This document shows positions 38,486-49,400 of a DNA stretch of 64,000 bases, piece after piece. The notes under the pieces were generated by a model. It was given only the letters and a program-made list of their open reading frames with translations, made no database searches and was not told the origin of the DNA. Positions within the stretch are counted from its first letter, which is position 1, and every line of letters begins with the position of its first letter. The position numbers and the translations under genes are program-made. The DNA lies in NCBI RefSeq assembly GCF_008801605.1, contig NZ_VZPJ01000001.1:310001-374000 (forward strand), read 5' to 3'. Origin of the DNA: Pseudomonas brassicacearum subsp. brassicacearum (GTDB lineage: Bacteria; Pseudomonadota; Gammaproteobacteria; Pseudomonadales; Pseudomonadaceae).

Positions 38486-39835
38486 CTAACGGCAGTCAGC
38501 GAGTGCGCTGTCCAACGCGCCGACCATCATGGCGGCCTCGTCGGACGTGAGAGTCAGCGGCGGCGACATCACGATTTTGTTGCCTATCGGGCGCATCAAT
38601 ACGCCGGCCAGGCGCGCCTGCTCGGCGATGCGCGAGGCCAGGCCCGTTGCAGGGTCAAGCGGCTCGCGCGTGGCCTTGTCCGCCACCAGGTCCACGGCGA
38701 TCATCAAGCCTTTGCCACGCACTTCGCCCACCACTGCATAACGTTCGGTCAGCGGTTGCAGTTGCTCCAGCAACTGGGCACCGACTTTCCCGGCGTTGCC
38801 CGGCAAATCCTCGGCCTCGACGATGTCCAGCACTGCCAGGGCCGCCGCACAGGCAGTCGGGTGCCCGCTGTAGGTGTAGCCGTGCATGATTACGTTGCTG
38901 AAACCCGGGCCGTTCTCGATGGCATCGACCATGCGCTGGTTGAAGACCGTGGCGCCCATGGGGATGTAACCGGCGGTGATGCCCTTGGCCAGGCACAGTA
39001 CGTCGGGAGCGACGCCCCAGCCACGACTGCCGAGCATGCAGCCGGTGCGGCCGAAACCCGTCACCACTTCATCGGCGATCAACAGGATGCCGTGGCGGTC
39101 GCAGACTTCGCGCAGCCTCTTCCAGTAGTACGCCGGCGGCACGATCACACCGCCGGCACCTTGCACCGGTTCGGCGATCAGCGCGGCAATGGTCTGCGGG
39201 CCGAGCAGTGCGATCTGGTCTTCCAACTGACGAATGCAGTGAGCGGTCAGTTCTTCCGGATCGCGGCAGTCCCAGGGGTTGCGGTACAGCCACGGCGTGT
39301 CGAGCAGATGACAGCCAGCCAGCAGCGGCCCGTGGTTGTAGTGATACACGCCGTTGCCGCCCACCGAGGTGCCGCCCACGTGCACGCCATGGTAACCATT
39401 GCGCAATGACAGAAAGCGCGTGCGCCCTGGCTCGCCGCTGGCGATCCAGTATTGGCGGGCCATTTTCAGGGCCGTCTCGACCGCATCGGAACCGCCGGAG
39501 CTGAACAACACCCGGGTCATGTTTTCCTGGGCGAACATCGACGTCAGCCGCTCGGCCAAGTCGAACACCCGCGGATGGGCGATGCCGTCGAAGGTCTGGT
39601 AATAAGCCAGTTCGTCCAGCTGCGCGGCAATGGCCGCCTTCACTGAAGCCCGGTTATGGCCCACGTTCACGTTCCACAAACCGCCGACCCCATCGAGCAT
39701 GCGATGGCCTTCGATATCGGTGATGTAGTTACCGTCGCCACGGGCGATGATCAACGTCTTGGACCGGTTCGCCGGCGCCGAAGAACTCATCGGGTGCCAG
39801 AATTTTTTTGGTGCTGTCTTGTATTGCTCGTACAT
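38486..39835 (-). CDS. Class III aminotransferase (omega-amino acid:pyruvate/diamine type)
   Basis: A 449-residue PLP-dependent fold-type I transaminase. 'RVLFSSGGSDAVETALKMARQYW' (residues about 107-129), 'LIADEVVTGFGRTG' with the PLP-pyridine Asp, and 'VLCLAKGITAGYIPMG' with the Schiff-base Lys are present. The family includes beta-alanine:pyruvate and putrescine:pyruvate aminotransferases. The ATG at 39835 (GAGGAA upstream) is chosen over GTG 39850. It is followed by a porin gene and preceded by an ALDH, so an amine is probably converted to an aldehyde and then to an acid. Confidence 0.85.
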   Translation of the reverse strand: MYEQYKTAPKKFWHPMSSSAPANRSKTLIIARGDGNYITDIEGHRMLDGVGGLWNVNVGHNRASVKAAIAAQLDELAYYQTFDGIAHPRVFDLAERLTSMFAQENMTRVLFSSGGSDAVETALKMARQYWIASGEPGRTRFLSLRNGYHGVHVGGTSVGGNGVYHYNHGPLLAGCHLLDTPWLYRNPWDCRDPEELTAHCIRQLEDQIALLGPQTIAALIAEPVQGAGGVIVPPAYYWKRLREVCDRHGILLIADEVVTGFGRTGCMLGSRGWGVAPDVLCLAKGITAGYIPMGATVFNQRMVDAIENGPGFSNVIMHGYTYSGHPTACAAALAVLDIVEAEDLPGNAGKVGAQLLEQLQPLTERYAVVGEVRGKGLMIAVDLVADKATREPLDPATGLASRIAEQARLAGVLMRPIGNKIVMSPPLTLTSDEAAMMVGALDSALADCR

Positions 39836-39846
39836 GGTTGCATTCC

Positions 39847-41268
39847 TCACTCTGTTTCACGCTTGCGTACGTACAGCAGTTGCTGGCCGGTGAACTCCAA
39901 CAACCCTTCAAGGCCGAACTCGACGCCGAACCCGGACATCTTGCTGCCGCCAAACGGCGTATTCGGCTGGATCTGCGCATGGCAGTTGACCCAGGCCATG
40001 CCACATTCCAGGCGACTGGCCAGGGCCTGTGCCTGCTCGCTGTCGCGTCCCCAGACCGATCCACCCAGGCCCATGTCGCCAGCATTGGCGCGACGCAGGA
40101 CATCCTCGACATCCTGGTAGGCAATCAGCGGCAACACCGGCCCGAACTGCTCCTCATCCACCAGGCGCTGCCCATCGGTCACATCGGCGACCAGCGTCGG
40201 CGGATAGAAGAAGCCGGGGCGGTCCAGACGAGCACCGCCACACAACACACGCGCGCCCTGGGCACGGGCATCCGCCACCAGTTCCTCCACCAGCGCCAGC
40301 TGTTCGAGGTTCTGCACCGGGCCAAACGTGACCCCGGGCGCCAGGCCGTCACCCACTACCTGACGCTTGGCGATCAGGGTCAGGGCCTCGGCAAAGGCCT
40401 CGTACTGGGATTGGTGGATGTATAACCGCTTGAGAGCGGCGCAGGTCTGCCCCATGTTCAGGAATGCGGCCTGGAAAATATCTTCGGCGACCGCCGCGAC
40501 CGAGGTGCCTGGCAGCACGATGGCGGCATCGTTGCCGCCCAGCTCCAGGGTCAGACGCTTGAGGTTGCCGGCGGCGCCGCGCATCACGCTCTGGCCGGTG
40601 GCGGTGGAGCCGGTGAAGACAATCTTCTGGATACCGGCGTGGGAGGTGATCGCACTGCCGAACCCTTGTTCACCGGTCACGCTATTGATCACGCCCCGAG
40701 GCACGTGGCGAGCGATGACTTCCACCAGGCGCAGGGTGCTCAAGGGGGTCAGGCTCGATGGTTTGCTGATCACGCAGTTACCGGCCCGCAATGCCGGCAT
40801 GATGTGCCAGACAGCGATCATGAACGGCCAATTCCAAGGCGTGATCGACGCGACCACGCCCAACGGCTTGCGGTGCAGTTCAATACGCTGGGTCGGGGTT
40901 TCTTCCACCAACTCCACGGGAATCTGCTGCTCGGCGGCATAGCGCGTCCAGGCCACCGCACCCATCACTTCGGAGAACGCCAATTCCAGTGGCTTGCCCT
41001 GTTCCAGGACAATGAGCCGGGCCAACGCCTCGGCTTCCTGTTCGAGATCGGTAGCGATGCTCAGCAGGCGCTGGCGGCGATCTTCATGGGTGCTGTGTCG
41101 CCACTCGACAAAGGCCGACTGCGCCGCTTCGACGGCAAGGTCCAGCTGGGCCAGGGAACCGGCTGCGCATCGAGCGAACACCGTACCGGTCGCCGGATTG
41201 AGCACATCAAAGTGCCCGTTTTCACCGTCGACCCGAGCCCCATTGATGAGCATTTGATAATCGTGCAT
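39847..41268 (-). CDS. Aldehyde dehydrogenase (semialdehyde/aminoaldehyde type)
   Basis: A 473-residue ALDH. 'ITPWNWPFMIAVWHIMPAL', 'LELGGNDAAIVLPG' with the catalytic Glu, 'NMGQTCAALKRLYI' with the catalytic Cys, and 'TPFGGSKMSGFGVEFG' are present. Its stop is eleven bases before the aminotransferase start. It should oxidise the aldehyde formed by that enzyme. The substrate is not defined by sequence. Confidence 0.9.
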   Translation of the reverse strand: MHDYQMLINGARVDGENGHFDVLNPATGTVFARCAAGSLAQLDLAVEAAQSAFVEWRHSTHEDRRQRLLSIATDLEQEAEALARLIVLEQGKPLELAFSEVMGAVAWTRYAAEQQIPVELVEETPTQRIELHRKPLGVVASITPWNWPFMIAVWHIMPALRAGNCVISKPSSLTPLSTLRLVEVIARHVPRGVINSVTGEQGFGSAITSHAGIQKIVFTGSTATGQSVMRGAAGNLKRLTLELGGNDAAIVLPGTSVAAVAEDIFQAAFLNMGQTCAALKRLYIHQSQYEAFAEALTLIAKRQVVGDGLAPGVTFGPVQNLEQLALVEELVADARAQGARVLCGGARLDRPGFFYPPTLVADVTDGQRLVDEEQFGPVLPLIAYQDVEDVLRRANAGDMGLGGSVWGRDSEQAQALASRLECGMAWVNCHAQIQPNTPFGGSKMSGFGVEFGLEGLLEFTGQQLLYVRKRETE

Positions 41269-41352
41269 AGAACCTTCCTTTCACGCGCTGACGAACCGTC
41301 CCGAACGACAGCGGACTTGTTTTCTGGGTGGATTGACGTTGTGCCTGACGCC

Positions 41353-42801
41353 TTAGAGCTTGTGGCTTCCCAGCGCCATGAACCGCTCGGGCGATACCTT
41401 GCGCAATCGAGCGGCGAGGAACACGCCGACGATCAGCGCGGCGGGAATCACAGCGCATAGGCCATAGGACAGAAGCTGGCTGGCGCCGGTCAGCACGTCG
41501 AAATGAATCACCGCAAGGGCCAGGACCGCCAGCAATGCCAGGCACGAAAAGACCGGAAGAATCCGACCGCGCCAGAGCCCCAGCTTCAGCTCCGGGTGAG
41601 CGCGAAAATAGACAAACACCGCCGCTGAGGTCAGCGCCATGAGCAGGATCACGCACAGCGTGGCCAGGTTGGAAAACCAGGCGAACAGCTGAAGGATCGG
41701 ATCGGCGTCCAGCGCGGCGAAGATCAGCACCACCACCGCCGCGATCAGGCTTTGCAGGACCGAGCCCATGTGCGGACTCTGGTGCACGCGATGGGTGGTG
41801 CCCAACCGGCTGTGCAGCAAACCGTCACGACCGATGGCATAGAAATAACGCGCCGCGGCATTGTGGAACGCCAGCAGCCCGGCGTAGATGCTGACCATGA
41901 ACAGCACGCGGATGATCTGGGTCAGGTGCGGGCCGACAAAGTGATCGGACATGCCGTAGATGAACGTGGTGGGATCCTGGAGCGCTTGCAGGGTCGGCAC
42001 GATCTTGTCGGCCCCGACGCCAATCACCATCGCCCAGACCGACAAGGCATAGAAACCACCGATCAACAGCACCGAGCTGTAGGTGGCAATGGGAATCGTG
42101 CGGTGCGGATTTCTCGCCTCCTCGCCGTAGATGGTGGTGGCCTCGAAGCCGATGAACGCCGCGAAGCAGAACAGCAAGCCGATGGACGGCGTGCCGCTGA
42201 ACACATGGCTGCGATCGAACGAATCGAGATTGATGCCACTGTCGCCACCGGTTTTGAGAATGGCGAAATCCAGCGTCAGGATCGCCAGGTACTCGGCAAT
42301 GACCACCACCGACAGCACCCGGGCCGACAGGTCAATCTTGCGATAGCCAAGAATCGCGATGCTCGCCATCGCCAGCAACGAATAGGTCCACCAAGGCAAG
42401 TCCAGGCCAAAGACGCTGGCCATCGTGCCACTGACCACGCCGCCGAACATGCCGTAGAGGCCAACCTGCAGAATGTTGTAGGCAAACATCGCCAGCACGC
42501 CCGCCGCGCCGCCGGCCAGGCCACCCAAGCCGCGGGAGGTGAAGGCATAGAACCCACCGGCGTTGGTCATGTGGCGGGACATGGCGGTGTAGCCCGCCGA
42601 GAACGCCAGTAACACCAGCAAGGCCAGGAGCAGCAATGCCGGCGTGCCAGCGCCGTTGCCCAGCATGATGCCAATGGGGAAACCGCCGGCGATGACGCTC
42701 AAGGGACTCGCCGCCGAAATCACAAAGAAGATGATGAAACCGACACCCAAGGCGCCGCGCTTCAACTCCGTCGAGCTGCTGATCGGGAAAGATACACTCA
42801 T
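41353..42801 (-). CDS. APC-superfamily amino acid/amine permease
   Basis: A 482-residue inner-membrane transporter with about 12 hydrophobic segments. It begins 'LKRGALGVGFIIFFVISAASPLSVIAGGFP' (residues about 13-42), a typical APC first helix with the unwound GG region, and has 'FCAAFIGFEATTIYGEEARNPHRTIP' (residues about 215-240). It is the first gene of the operon with the ALDH, aminotransferase and porin. It probably imports the amine or amino acid that the operon degrades. Confidence 0.9.
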   Translation of the reverse strand: MSVSFPISSSTELKRGALGVGFIIFFVISAASPLSVIAGGFPIGIMLGNGAGTPALLLLALLVLLAFSAGYTAMSRHMTNAGGFYAFTSRGLGGLAGGAAGVLAMFAYNILQVGLYGMFGGVVSGTMASVFGLDLPWWTYSLLAMASIAILGYRKIDLSARVLSVVVIAEYLAILTLDFAILKTGGDSGINLDSFDRSHVFSGTPSIGLLFCFAAFIGFEATTIYGEEARNPHRTIPIATYSSVLLIGGFYALSVWAMVIGVGADKIVPTLQALQDPTTFIYGMSDHFVGPHLTQIIRVLFMVSIYAGLLAFHNAAARYFYAIGRDGLLHSRLGTTHRVHQSPHMGSVLQSLIAAVVVLIFAALDADPILQLFAWFSNLATLCVILLMALTSAAVFVYFRAHPELKLGLWRGRILPVFSCLALLAVLALAVIHFDVLTGASQLLSYGLCAVIPAALIVGVFLAARLRKVSPERFMALGSHKL

Positions 42802-43112
42802 TGTTCTTGACCTTATTGTATGAGGCAGTGTTGCTGGATCGGAGGCGGCCAGCTTCGCCGGCTTCCAAAAGCTTATTGTTTTGCTTGCACGCTGGATTCG
42901 ATCCTAGGCCCTTGCCAAAACCCTTCGCTATCCCAAAACGGCAGCATCCAAAGCCGCGCCCCAAAACAGGTCAACACTCCTGCATGCAGCGTGCAGCGGC
43001 TGCCGATTCGGGATAACCGGCAGGCGTTTCCTCCCGCAAGATAGCCTTGCCCGTCCTTCAAACAGTGCTGGGCACAGAACAATAAAAATCCCTAAGCGCA
43101 GGAAACCTCAGC
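42802..43112. other. 311-base divergent intergenic region
   Basis: Lies between the APC permease and chemoreceptor starts. No gene is seen. CCAAAAC occurs three times in direct orientation (42915, 42933, 42961), with a related CCAAAAG at 42865. No clear sigma-70 or sigma-54 promoter could be fixed by eye. Confidence 0.5.
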
Positions 43113-45164
43113 ATGTTCTTCGCTCGTCTCTCTATCCAATGGCGGATCACGCTCTTGAGTGGCCTGTGCTTGCTCGCCGTCGTCGGGGCATTGACCGGCG
43201 CTTCCTTGTATCAGAACCAGCAAGGCGCAACGCTGCTCAAGCAGCAAAGCAGTCAACTGCTGGGGCGCTCGGCCCTGGAAGGCCTGCAGGCACAGGCCAT
43301 GGCCCATGGTCAGCGGGTGGAACGCTTTTTCAGCGAAACGGCGATCTATGGGGAAGGTTTTGCCCAGCAGGTCCTGCAACTGCGCACCCAAGCGTGGAAC
43401 GGGCGACTGACGCCAGGGCAACTGCGCCGGGACCTGATCGCCGCGACCCGCCAAGCCCTTCAAAACCGCGAAAAAGTCCTCGGTTTCTACGTGGTACTGC
43501 TTCCCGACGCGCTGGTCGGTGAAGATGTCGGTTTCACTGGCCAACGCGATCTGGCCGGCAATGAAAAAGGTCGCTTTGCCCTGTACTGGTCGCAAAGCCA
43601 ACCCGGCAATTTGGTGCAAGAGGTGCTCAGCGAAGCCCAGATCAGCGCCAACACCGCACCACCGGGCAGCGAGCCGGCCAACGCCTGGTACGTCTGCCCG
43701 CAGACCCAGGGGCGCACCTGCGTGACAGAGCCCTACGCGATCGAGGTCGAAGGCCAGAAGACGTTGATGAGCAGCATCTCCATACCGTTGCTGGACCAGG
43801 GCAAAGTCATCGGCGTGGTGGGCATGGACATCAGCCTCGATACCCTTCAGCAACTCGCCGCCAGCCTTGCCAACGACCTGTACCCCGGCCACAGCGAGAT
43901 CAACATTCTTTCCCCGTCAGGGCAAGTTGCCGGCCATAGCGGCACGGTTGATGGCATCTCCATCGACGTTCAGCAAGCCGTGCAAACCGCTCCCGCCAAT
44001 ACGCCCTGGCAATTGCAGATACGCGTGCCTGAGTCGCTTGTGCAAGCGCCAGCCCTGCAAATGCAGACCCAGTTGGACGACAAGCGTCGCCAGTCCAACT
44101 GGTTCAACCTCAGCCTGGGCTTGCTCGCCAGTTGTCTGGGATTATTGCTTATCTGGCTGACGGCCTACGGCGTCACACGGCCCTTGCTCAGGGTGGCGCA
44201 CATGCTCGACGCCATTGTCGAGGGCGACGGCGATCTCACCCAGCGCCTGCCCAACGACCGCCACGATGAATTGGGCCAACTGGCGAAGGGCTTCAACCGC
44301 TTTCTCGACAAATTGCAGCCCATCATCCGCGATATCCAGCAAGCGTCCCTGGACACCCGCGACACCGCCGATACCTCGGCGCAGGTGGCCCGGGAAGTCA
44401 GCGCAGGCATGCACACGCAGTACCGGGAGGTCGAGCTGGCCGCGACCGCCCTGCATGAAATGAGCACCAATGCCCAGGAAGTGGCCCGCCACTCCCACCA
44501 GGCGGCCGATGCCGCCACCGTTGCCGAAAACGCCAGCCGATCGGGGCGTGAATTGTTCGCCAACGCGGTCACCAGCATCGACAGCCTGGACCGGCGCCTG
44601 GAGACCACGCTTGAGCAAGTGCAGGCGCTGGCCGGCAACAGTCAACACATCGGCCAGGTGCTGGACGTGATCTGCGCCATTGCCCAGCAAACCAACCTGC
44701 TGGCCTTGAATGCCGCCATCGAAGCCGCCAGGGCGGGTGAACAGGGGCGCGGCTTCGCGGTGGTGGCTGACGAAGTCCGCCATTTGGCCAGCAACACCCA
44801 GAACTCGGTCGAGCAGATACGCACGGTGATCGAAGCGTTACAACAGTTGAGCCAGGAGGTCGTGCACAGCACCCAATTGAGCCGCGAGCAGGCCAGGGAC
44901 AGCGTCGTTCAAGTCGAAAAGACCCAGGCGGCACTGCAACACATCAGCGACGCCGTGGAAGTGATCGAGCACATGAACCAGCAGATCGCCAGCGCTGCCC
45001 TGGAGCAAAGCGCTGTGGTCGAGGACATCAGCCATCGCGTCAGTGACATTCGAGGGATCAGCGAGACCTTGACCGGCCAGATGGAACAAGCATCGCAGGC
45101 CAGCCACTCGCTGCATGCCATGGCCAACCGTCAACAGCAGTTGGTGGGACATTTTCGGATCTAG
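43113..45164 (+). CDS. Methyl-accepting chemotaxis protein with dCache-type sensor
   Basis: A 683-residue chemoreceptor. The first membrane helix is at about 12-32, followed by a periplasmic sensor of about 300 residues with dCache-like features ('[20 protein letters not shown]', '[20 protein letters not shown]', 'GVVGMDIS'). The second helix ('[19 protein letters not shown]') lies near 334-352, then HAMP ('[20 protein letters not shown]') and the signalling tip '[20 protein letters not shown]'. It is divergent from the amine-type operon, so it may sense the same compound class. Confidence 0.9.
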   Translation: MFFARLSIQWRITLLSGLCLLAVVGALTGASLYQNQQGATLLKQQSSQLLGRSALEGLQAQAMAHGQRVERFFSETAIYGEGFAQQVLQLRTQAWNGRLTPGQLRRDLIAATRQALQNREKVLGFYVVLLPDALVGEDVGFTGQRDLAGNEKGRFALYWSQSQPGNLVQEVLSEAQISANTAPPGSEPANAWYVCPQTQGRTCVTEPYAIEVEGQKTLMSSISIPLLDQGKVIGVVGMDISLDTLQQLAASLANDLYPGHSEINILSPSGQVAGHSGTVDGISIDVQQAVQTAPANTPWQLQIRVPESLVQAPALQMQTQLDDKRRQSNWFNLSLGLLASCLGLLLIWLTAYGVTRPLLRVAHMLDAIVEGDGDLTQRLPNDRHDELGQLAKGFNRFLDKLQPIIRDIQQASLDTRDTADTSAQVAREVSAGMHTQYREVELAATALHEMSTNAQEVARHSHQAADAATVAENASRSGRELFANAVTSIDSLDRRLETTLEQVQALAGNSQHIGQVLDVICAIAQQTNLLALNAAIEAARAGEQGRGFAVVADEVRHLASNTQNSVEQIRTVIEALQQLSQEVVHSTQLSREQARDSVVQVEKTQAALQHISDAVEVIEHMNQQIASAALEQSAVVEDISHRVSDIRGISETLTGQMEQASQASHSLHAMANRQQQLVGHFRI

Positions 45165-45187
45165 TGGCCCCTGAAACAGACCACTAG
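45161..45187 (+). terminator. Weak stem-loop at the end of the chemoreceptor gene
   Basis: CTAGTGG (45161-45167) pairs with CCACTAG (45181-45187) across a 13-base loop and includes the stop codon. There is no T-run, so a classical terminator is not certain. Confidence 0.3.
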
Positions 45188-45281
45188 GGTGCTTACACAA
45201 TTTCACAGAGCGCCTACAAAGCTTCACCCCTGCCATTGACCTCGCCCCCTACCATGGGCGGCTCAATATTGGGGAAGCACC

Positions 45282-46451
45282 ATGTCCAAGATTCCTTTCG
45301 TCACACTGGGCCTGTTGGTCGGGGCACTGCTGCTCAGTGGCTGTGATAGCGCCTCGACCCCGGAGGCATCCGCTCCGCTGCCAAGCGTGCGCGTTGAAAC
45401 CGTCCAGGCCCGGCCACTGTCGATCAGCAACGAGCTGAGTGGCCGGATCGCCGCGCCGCGGGTCGCCGAAGTCCGGGCGCGGGTGGCCGGCGTGGTCTTG
45501 CAGCAGGTGTTTCGTGAAGGCCGCGACGTCAAACAGGGCGAGGTGCTGTTTCGCATCGATCCGGCACCATTCAAGGCCGACCTGGACAGTGCCGAGGCGG
45601 CGTTGCGCAAGGCCGAGGCGAATGCGTTCCAGGCCCGCTTGCAGGCACAACGTTACGCCCAGTTGATCGATGACAAGGCGATCAGTGGCCAGGATTACGA
45701 CAACGCCCGGGCCAGCGTGCGCCAGACCGCCGCTGACGTCGCTGCCAGCAAGGCCGCGGTGGAACGGGCAAAACTGAACCTGGGGTACGCCACGGTGACC
45801 GCGCCGATTTCCGGACGGATCGGTCGCGCCCTGGTGACGGAAGGCGCCCTGGTCGGGCAGAACGAAAGCACGCCGTTGGCGTTGATCCAGCAACTGGACC
45901 CGATCCACGCCGACCTCACGCAGTCGACCCGCGAACTCAACGACCTGCGCCGCGCCTTTCGTTCAGGGCTTTTGCAAGCGGTCGGCCAGGGCCAGGCCAA
46001 GGCCACGTTGATTCAGGACGATGGCAGCCCCTATCCGCTGCCCGGCAAATTGCTGTTCACCGACCTCAGCGTCGACCCGAGCACCGGCCAGATCACCCTG
46101 CGCAGCGAATTTCCCAACCCCGACCTGGACTTGCTGCCTGGCAGTTTCATTCGCGTGCGCCTGGAACAGGCGGTCAATAGCCAGGGCATCACCGTGCCTC
46201 AACGGGCGATCCTGCGAGACAGCGCCGGAGTCGCCCAGGTGTTGCTGCTGGACGCCGAGCAGAAGGTCAGCCAGCAACCGGTGCAACTGGGCGTCGCGCA
46301 AAACGATCGCTGGGTCGTCACGCAAGGTTTGAAGCCCGGCGACCGCATCGTCATCGAAGGCCTGCAACACGCCCGTCCCGGCGAGCACGTCCAGGTCGAT
46401 GACACCCCACTTCCCCTCGCCCAGGTTCCCGGGCCACAGGCAGGACACTAA
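45282..46451 (+). CDS. RND efflux periplasmic adaptor (membrane fusion protein)
   Basis: A 389-residue lipoprotein adaptor. The lipobox 'LLLSGC' gives Cys21. The lipoyl half-motif 'RVAGVVLQQVFREGRDVKQGEVLFRIDP' (residues about 67-94), an alpha-hairpin with coiled-coil character, and 'ITVPQRAILRD' follow. It is anchored in the inner membrane and links the pump to an outer-membrane channel. The pump gene starts three bases after the stop. No regulator adjoins. Confidence 0.9.
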   Translation: MSKIPFVTLGLLVGALLLSGCDSASTPEASAPLPSVRVETVQARPLSISNELSGRIAAPRVAEVRARVAGVVLQQVFREGRDVKQGEVLFRIDPAPFKADLDSAEAALRKAEANAFQARLQAQRYAQLIDDKAISGQDYDNARASVRQTAADVAASKAAVERAKLNLGYATVTAPISGRIGRALVTEGALVGQNESTPLALIQQLDPIHADLTQSTRELNDLRRAFRSGLLQAVGQGQAKATLIQDDGSPYPLPGKLLFTDLSVDPSTGQITLRSEFPNPDLDLLPGSFIRVRLEQAVNSQGITVPQRAILRDSAGVAQVLLLDAEQKVSQQPVQLGVAQNDRWVVTQGLKPGDRIVIEGLQHARPGEHVQVDDTPLPLAQVPGPQAGH

Positions 46452-46454
46452 GCC

Positions 46455-49400
46455 ATGCCGCAATTCTTCATCGACCGCCCGGTGTTCGCCTGGGTCGTCG
46501 CGTTGTTCATCCTGTTGGCCGGTATCCTGGCCATTCCACAACTGCCGGTGGCGCAATACCCGGTCGTGGCCCCGCCACAAATCGAGATCTACACCGTCTA
46601 CCCGGGTGCTTCGGCGCAAACCGTGGATGAAAGCGTGGTCAGCCTGATCGAGGAAGAGCTGAACGGCACCGACAACCTGCTGTATTTCGAGTCCCAGAGC
46701 AGCCTGGGCAGCGCCACCATCACTGCGACCTTCCAACCCGGCACCAACCCGGAACTGGCCCAGGTCGACGTGCAGAATCGCCTCAAGGCCGTGGAGTCGC
46801 GCCTGCCGCAAGCGGTGACCCAGCAAGGCCTGCAAGTGGACAAAGTCTCCGCCGGCTTCCTGCTGCTGATCACCCTCACCTCCAGCGACGGCAAGCTCGA
46901 CGACGTGGCCCTCAGCGACTACCTGGCGCGCAACGTGATGAACGAGATCAAGCGCCTGGACGGTGTCGGCAAGGCCCAGTTGTACGGGGCCGAACGGGCC
47001 ATGCGGATCTGGATCGACCCGCAGAAACTCGTCGGTTTCAACCTGACCCCGGCCGACGTCAATGCCGCCATCGTGGCGCAGAACGCCCAGGTGTCGGCCG
47101 GTAGCCTGGGCGATTTGCCGAGCCGCAGCACCCAGGAAATCACCGCGACCATCGTCGTCAAAGGCCAGCTCAACACGCCGCAGGAGTTCGCCGACATTGT
47201 GCTCAAGGCCAACCCCGACGGCTCGACGGTGCGCATCGCCGACGTGGCACGGGTGGAAATCGGCAGCCAGGAATACCAGTTTTCCACGCGCCTGAACGGC
47301 AAGCCGTCCACTGCCGTGGCGGTGCAACTGTCGCCGGGCGCCAATGCCTTGAACACCGCGACCCTGGTGCGCAACAAGATGGACGAGCTGTCGCGCTACT
47401 TCCCGGCCGGCGTGGAATACAAGATTCCCTACGACACCTCACCGTTCGTCAAGGTCTCGATCACCAAGGTGATCTACACCCTCGGCGAGGCGATGTTGCT
47501 GGTGTTCGCGGTGATGTTCCTGTTCCTGCAGAACATCCGCTACACCCTGATCCCGACACTGGTAGTGCCGGTGGCGCTGATGGGCACCTTCGCGACGATG
47601 CTCGCGCTGGGGTTCTCGATCAACGTGCTGACGATGTTCGGCATGGTGCTGGCCATCGGCATCCTGGTGGACGATGCCATCGTGGTGGTGGAGAACGTCG
47701 AGCGGATCATGGCCCAGGAAGGCTTGTCGCCCAAAGAGGCCACGCGCAAGGCCATGGGGCAGATCACCGGGGCGATCATCGGCATCACGCTGGTGCTGGT
47801 GGCGGTGTTCATTCCGATGGCGTTCATGCAGGGCTCGGTGGGGGTGATCTACCAGCAGTTCTCGCTGTCGATGGCGACCTCGATCCTGTTCTCGGCGTTT
47901 CTCGCACTGACCTTGACCCCGGCGCTTTGCGCGACCTTGCTCAAACCGGTCGCCAAGGGTGATCACCACGCCAAGAGCGGTTTCTTCGGCATGTTCAACC
48001 GTGGTTTCGACCGATTCGGCGAGCGCTATCAAGGTTGGGTGGCCCATGCGGTGAAACGCAGCGGCCGTTATCTGCTGATCTACGGCGTGTTGCTGGTGGG
48101 CATGGGCCTGCTGTTCAGTCGCCTGCCCTCCTCGTTCCTGCCGGTGGAAGACCAGGGCTACACCATCACCGACATCCAGTTGCCACCGGGTGCCAGCAAG
48201 AGTCGTACGGTGCAGGTGGTGGAACAAATCGAAGCCCACAACGCCGGTGAACCGGGAGTCGGTGACAGCACGATCATTCTCGGTTTCAGCTTTTCCGGCA
48301 GTGGGCAGAACGCGGCCCTGGCCTTCACCACCCTCAAGGACTGGTCGCAACGCGGCGCCGATGATTCGGCGGCGTCCATCGCCGACCGCGCCAACCTGGC
48401 GCTGAGCCAGATCAAGGACGCCATGGCGTTCTCGGTGCTACCGCCGCCGGTGGACGGCCTGGGCACGTCCAGCGGTTTCGAGTTCCGTTTGCAGGACCGT
48501 GGTGGCCTCGACCATGCCACCTTGATGCAGGCCCGCAGCGAATTGCTCGCCGCCGCCAACAAAAGCCCGATGCTGATGAATGTGCGTGAAAGCGCCCTGG
48601 CGGAGGCGCCGCAGGTGCAATTGGAGGTCGACCGCAAGCAGGCCAATGCCCTGGGCATTTCCTTTGCCGACGTCGGCAGTGTGTTGTCCACGGCAGTGGG
48701 TTCGACCTACATCAACGACTTCCCCAACCAGGGGCGCATGCAACGGGTGGTGGTCCAGGCCGAGGGCGACCAGCGCAGCCAGGTCGAAGACTTGCTGAAG
48801 ATTCATGTGCGCAACAACAGCGGAAAAATGGTCCCGTTGTCAGCCTTCGTCCAGGCCCGCTGGACCCAGGGGCCGGCGCAATTGACCCGCTATAACGGTT
48901 ATCCGGCGGTGAGCATTTCCGGTGAACCGGCACCGGGCTACAGCACCGGGCAAGCCATGGCTGAAATCGAACGGCTGGTGGCCCTGGGGCCGACGGGACT
49001 GGGCCAGGAATGGACGGGGTTGTCCTTGCAGGAACGCTTGTCCGGCAGCCAGGCGCCCATCCTGTTGGGCCTGTCGCTGCTGGTGGTGTTCCTGTGCCTG
49101 GCGGCGCTGTACGAGAGTTGGTCGATCCCGACCTCGGTGTTGCTGGTGGTGCCGTTGGGTGTGCTCGGCGCGGTATTGGCCGTGTCGTTGCGCGGCATGC
49201 CTAACGATGTGTTCTTCAAGATCGGGCTGATCACCATCATCGGCCTGTCGGCGAAAAACGCGATCCTGATCATCGAGTTCGCCAAGAGCCTGTACGACGA
49301 AGGCCACGACCTGATCGACGCCACGCTCCAGGCAGCACGCCTGCGCCTGCGGCCGATCATCATGACCTCGCTGGCCTTCATCCTTGGGGTGGTACCGCTG

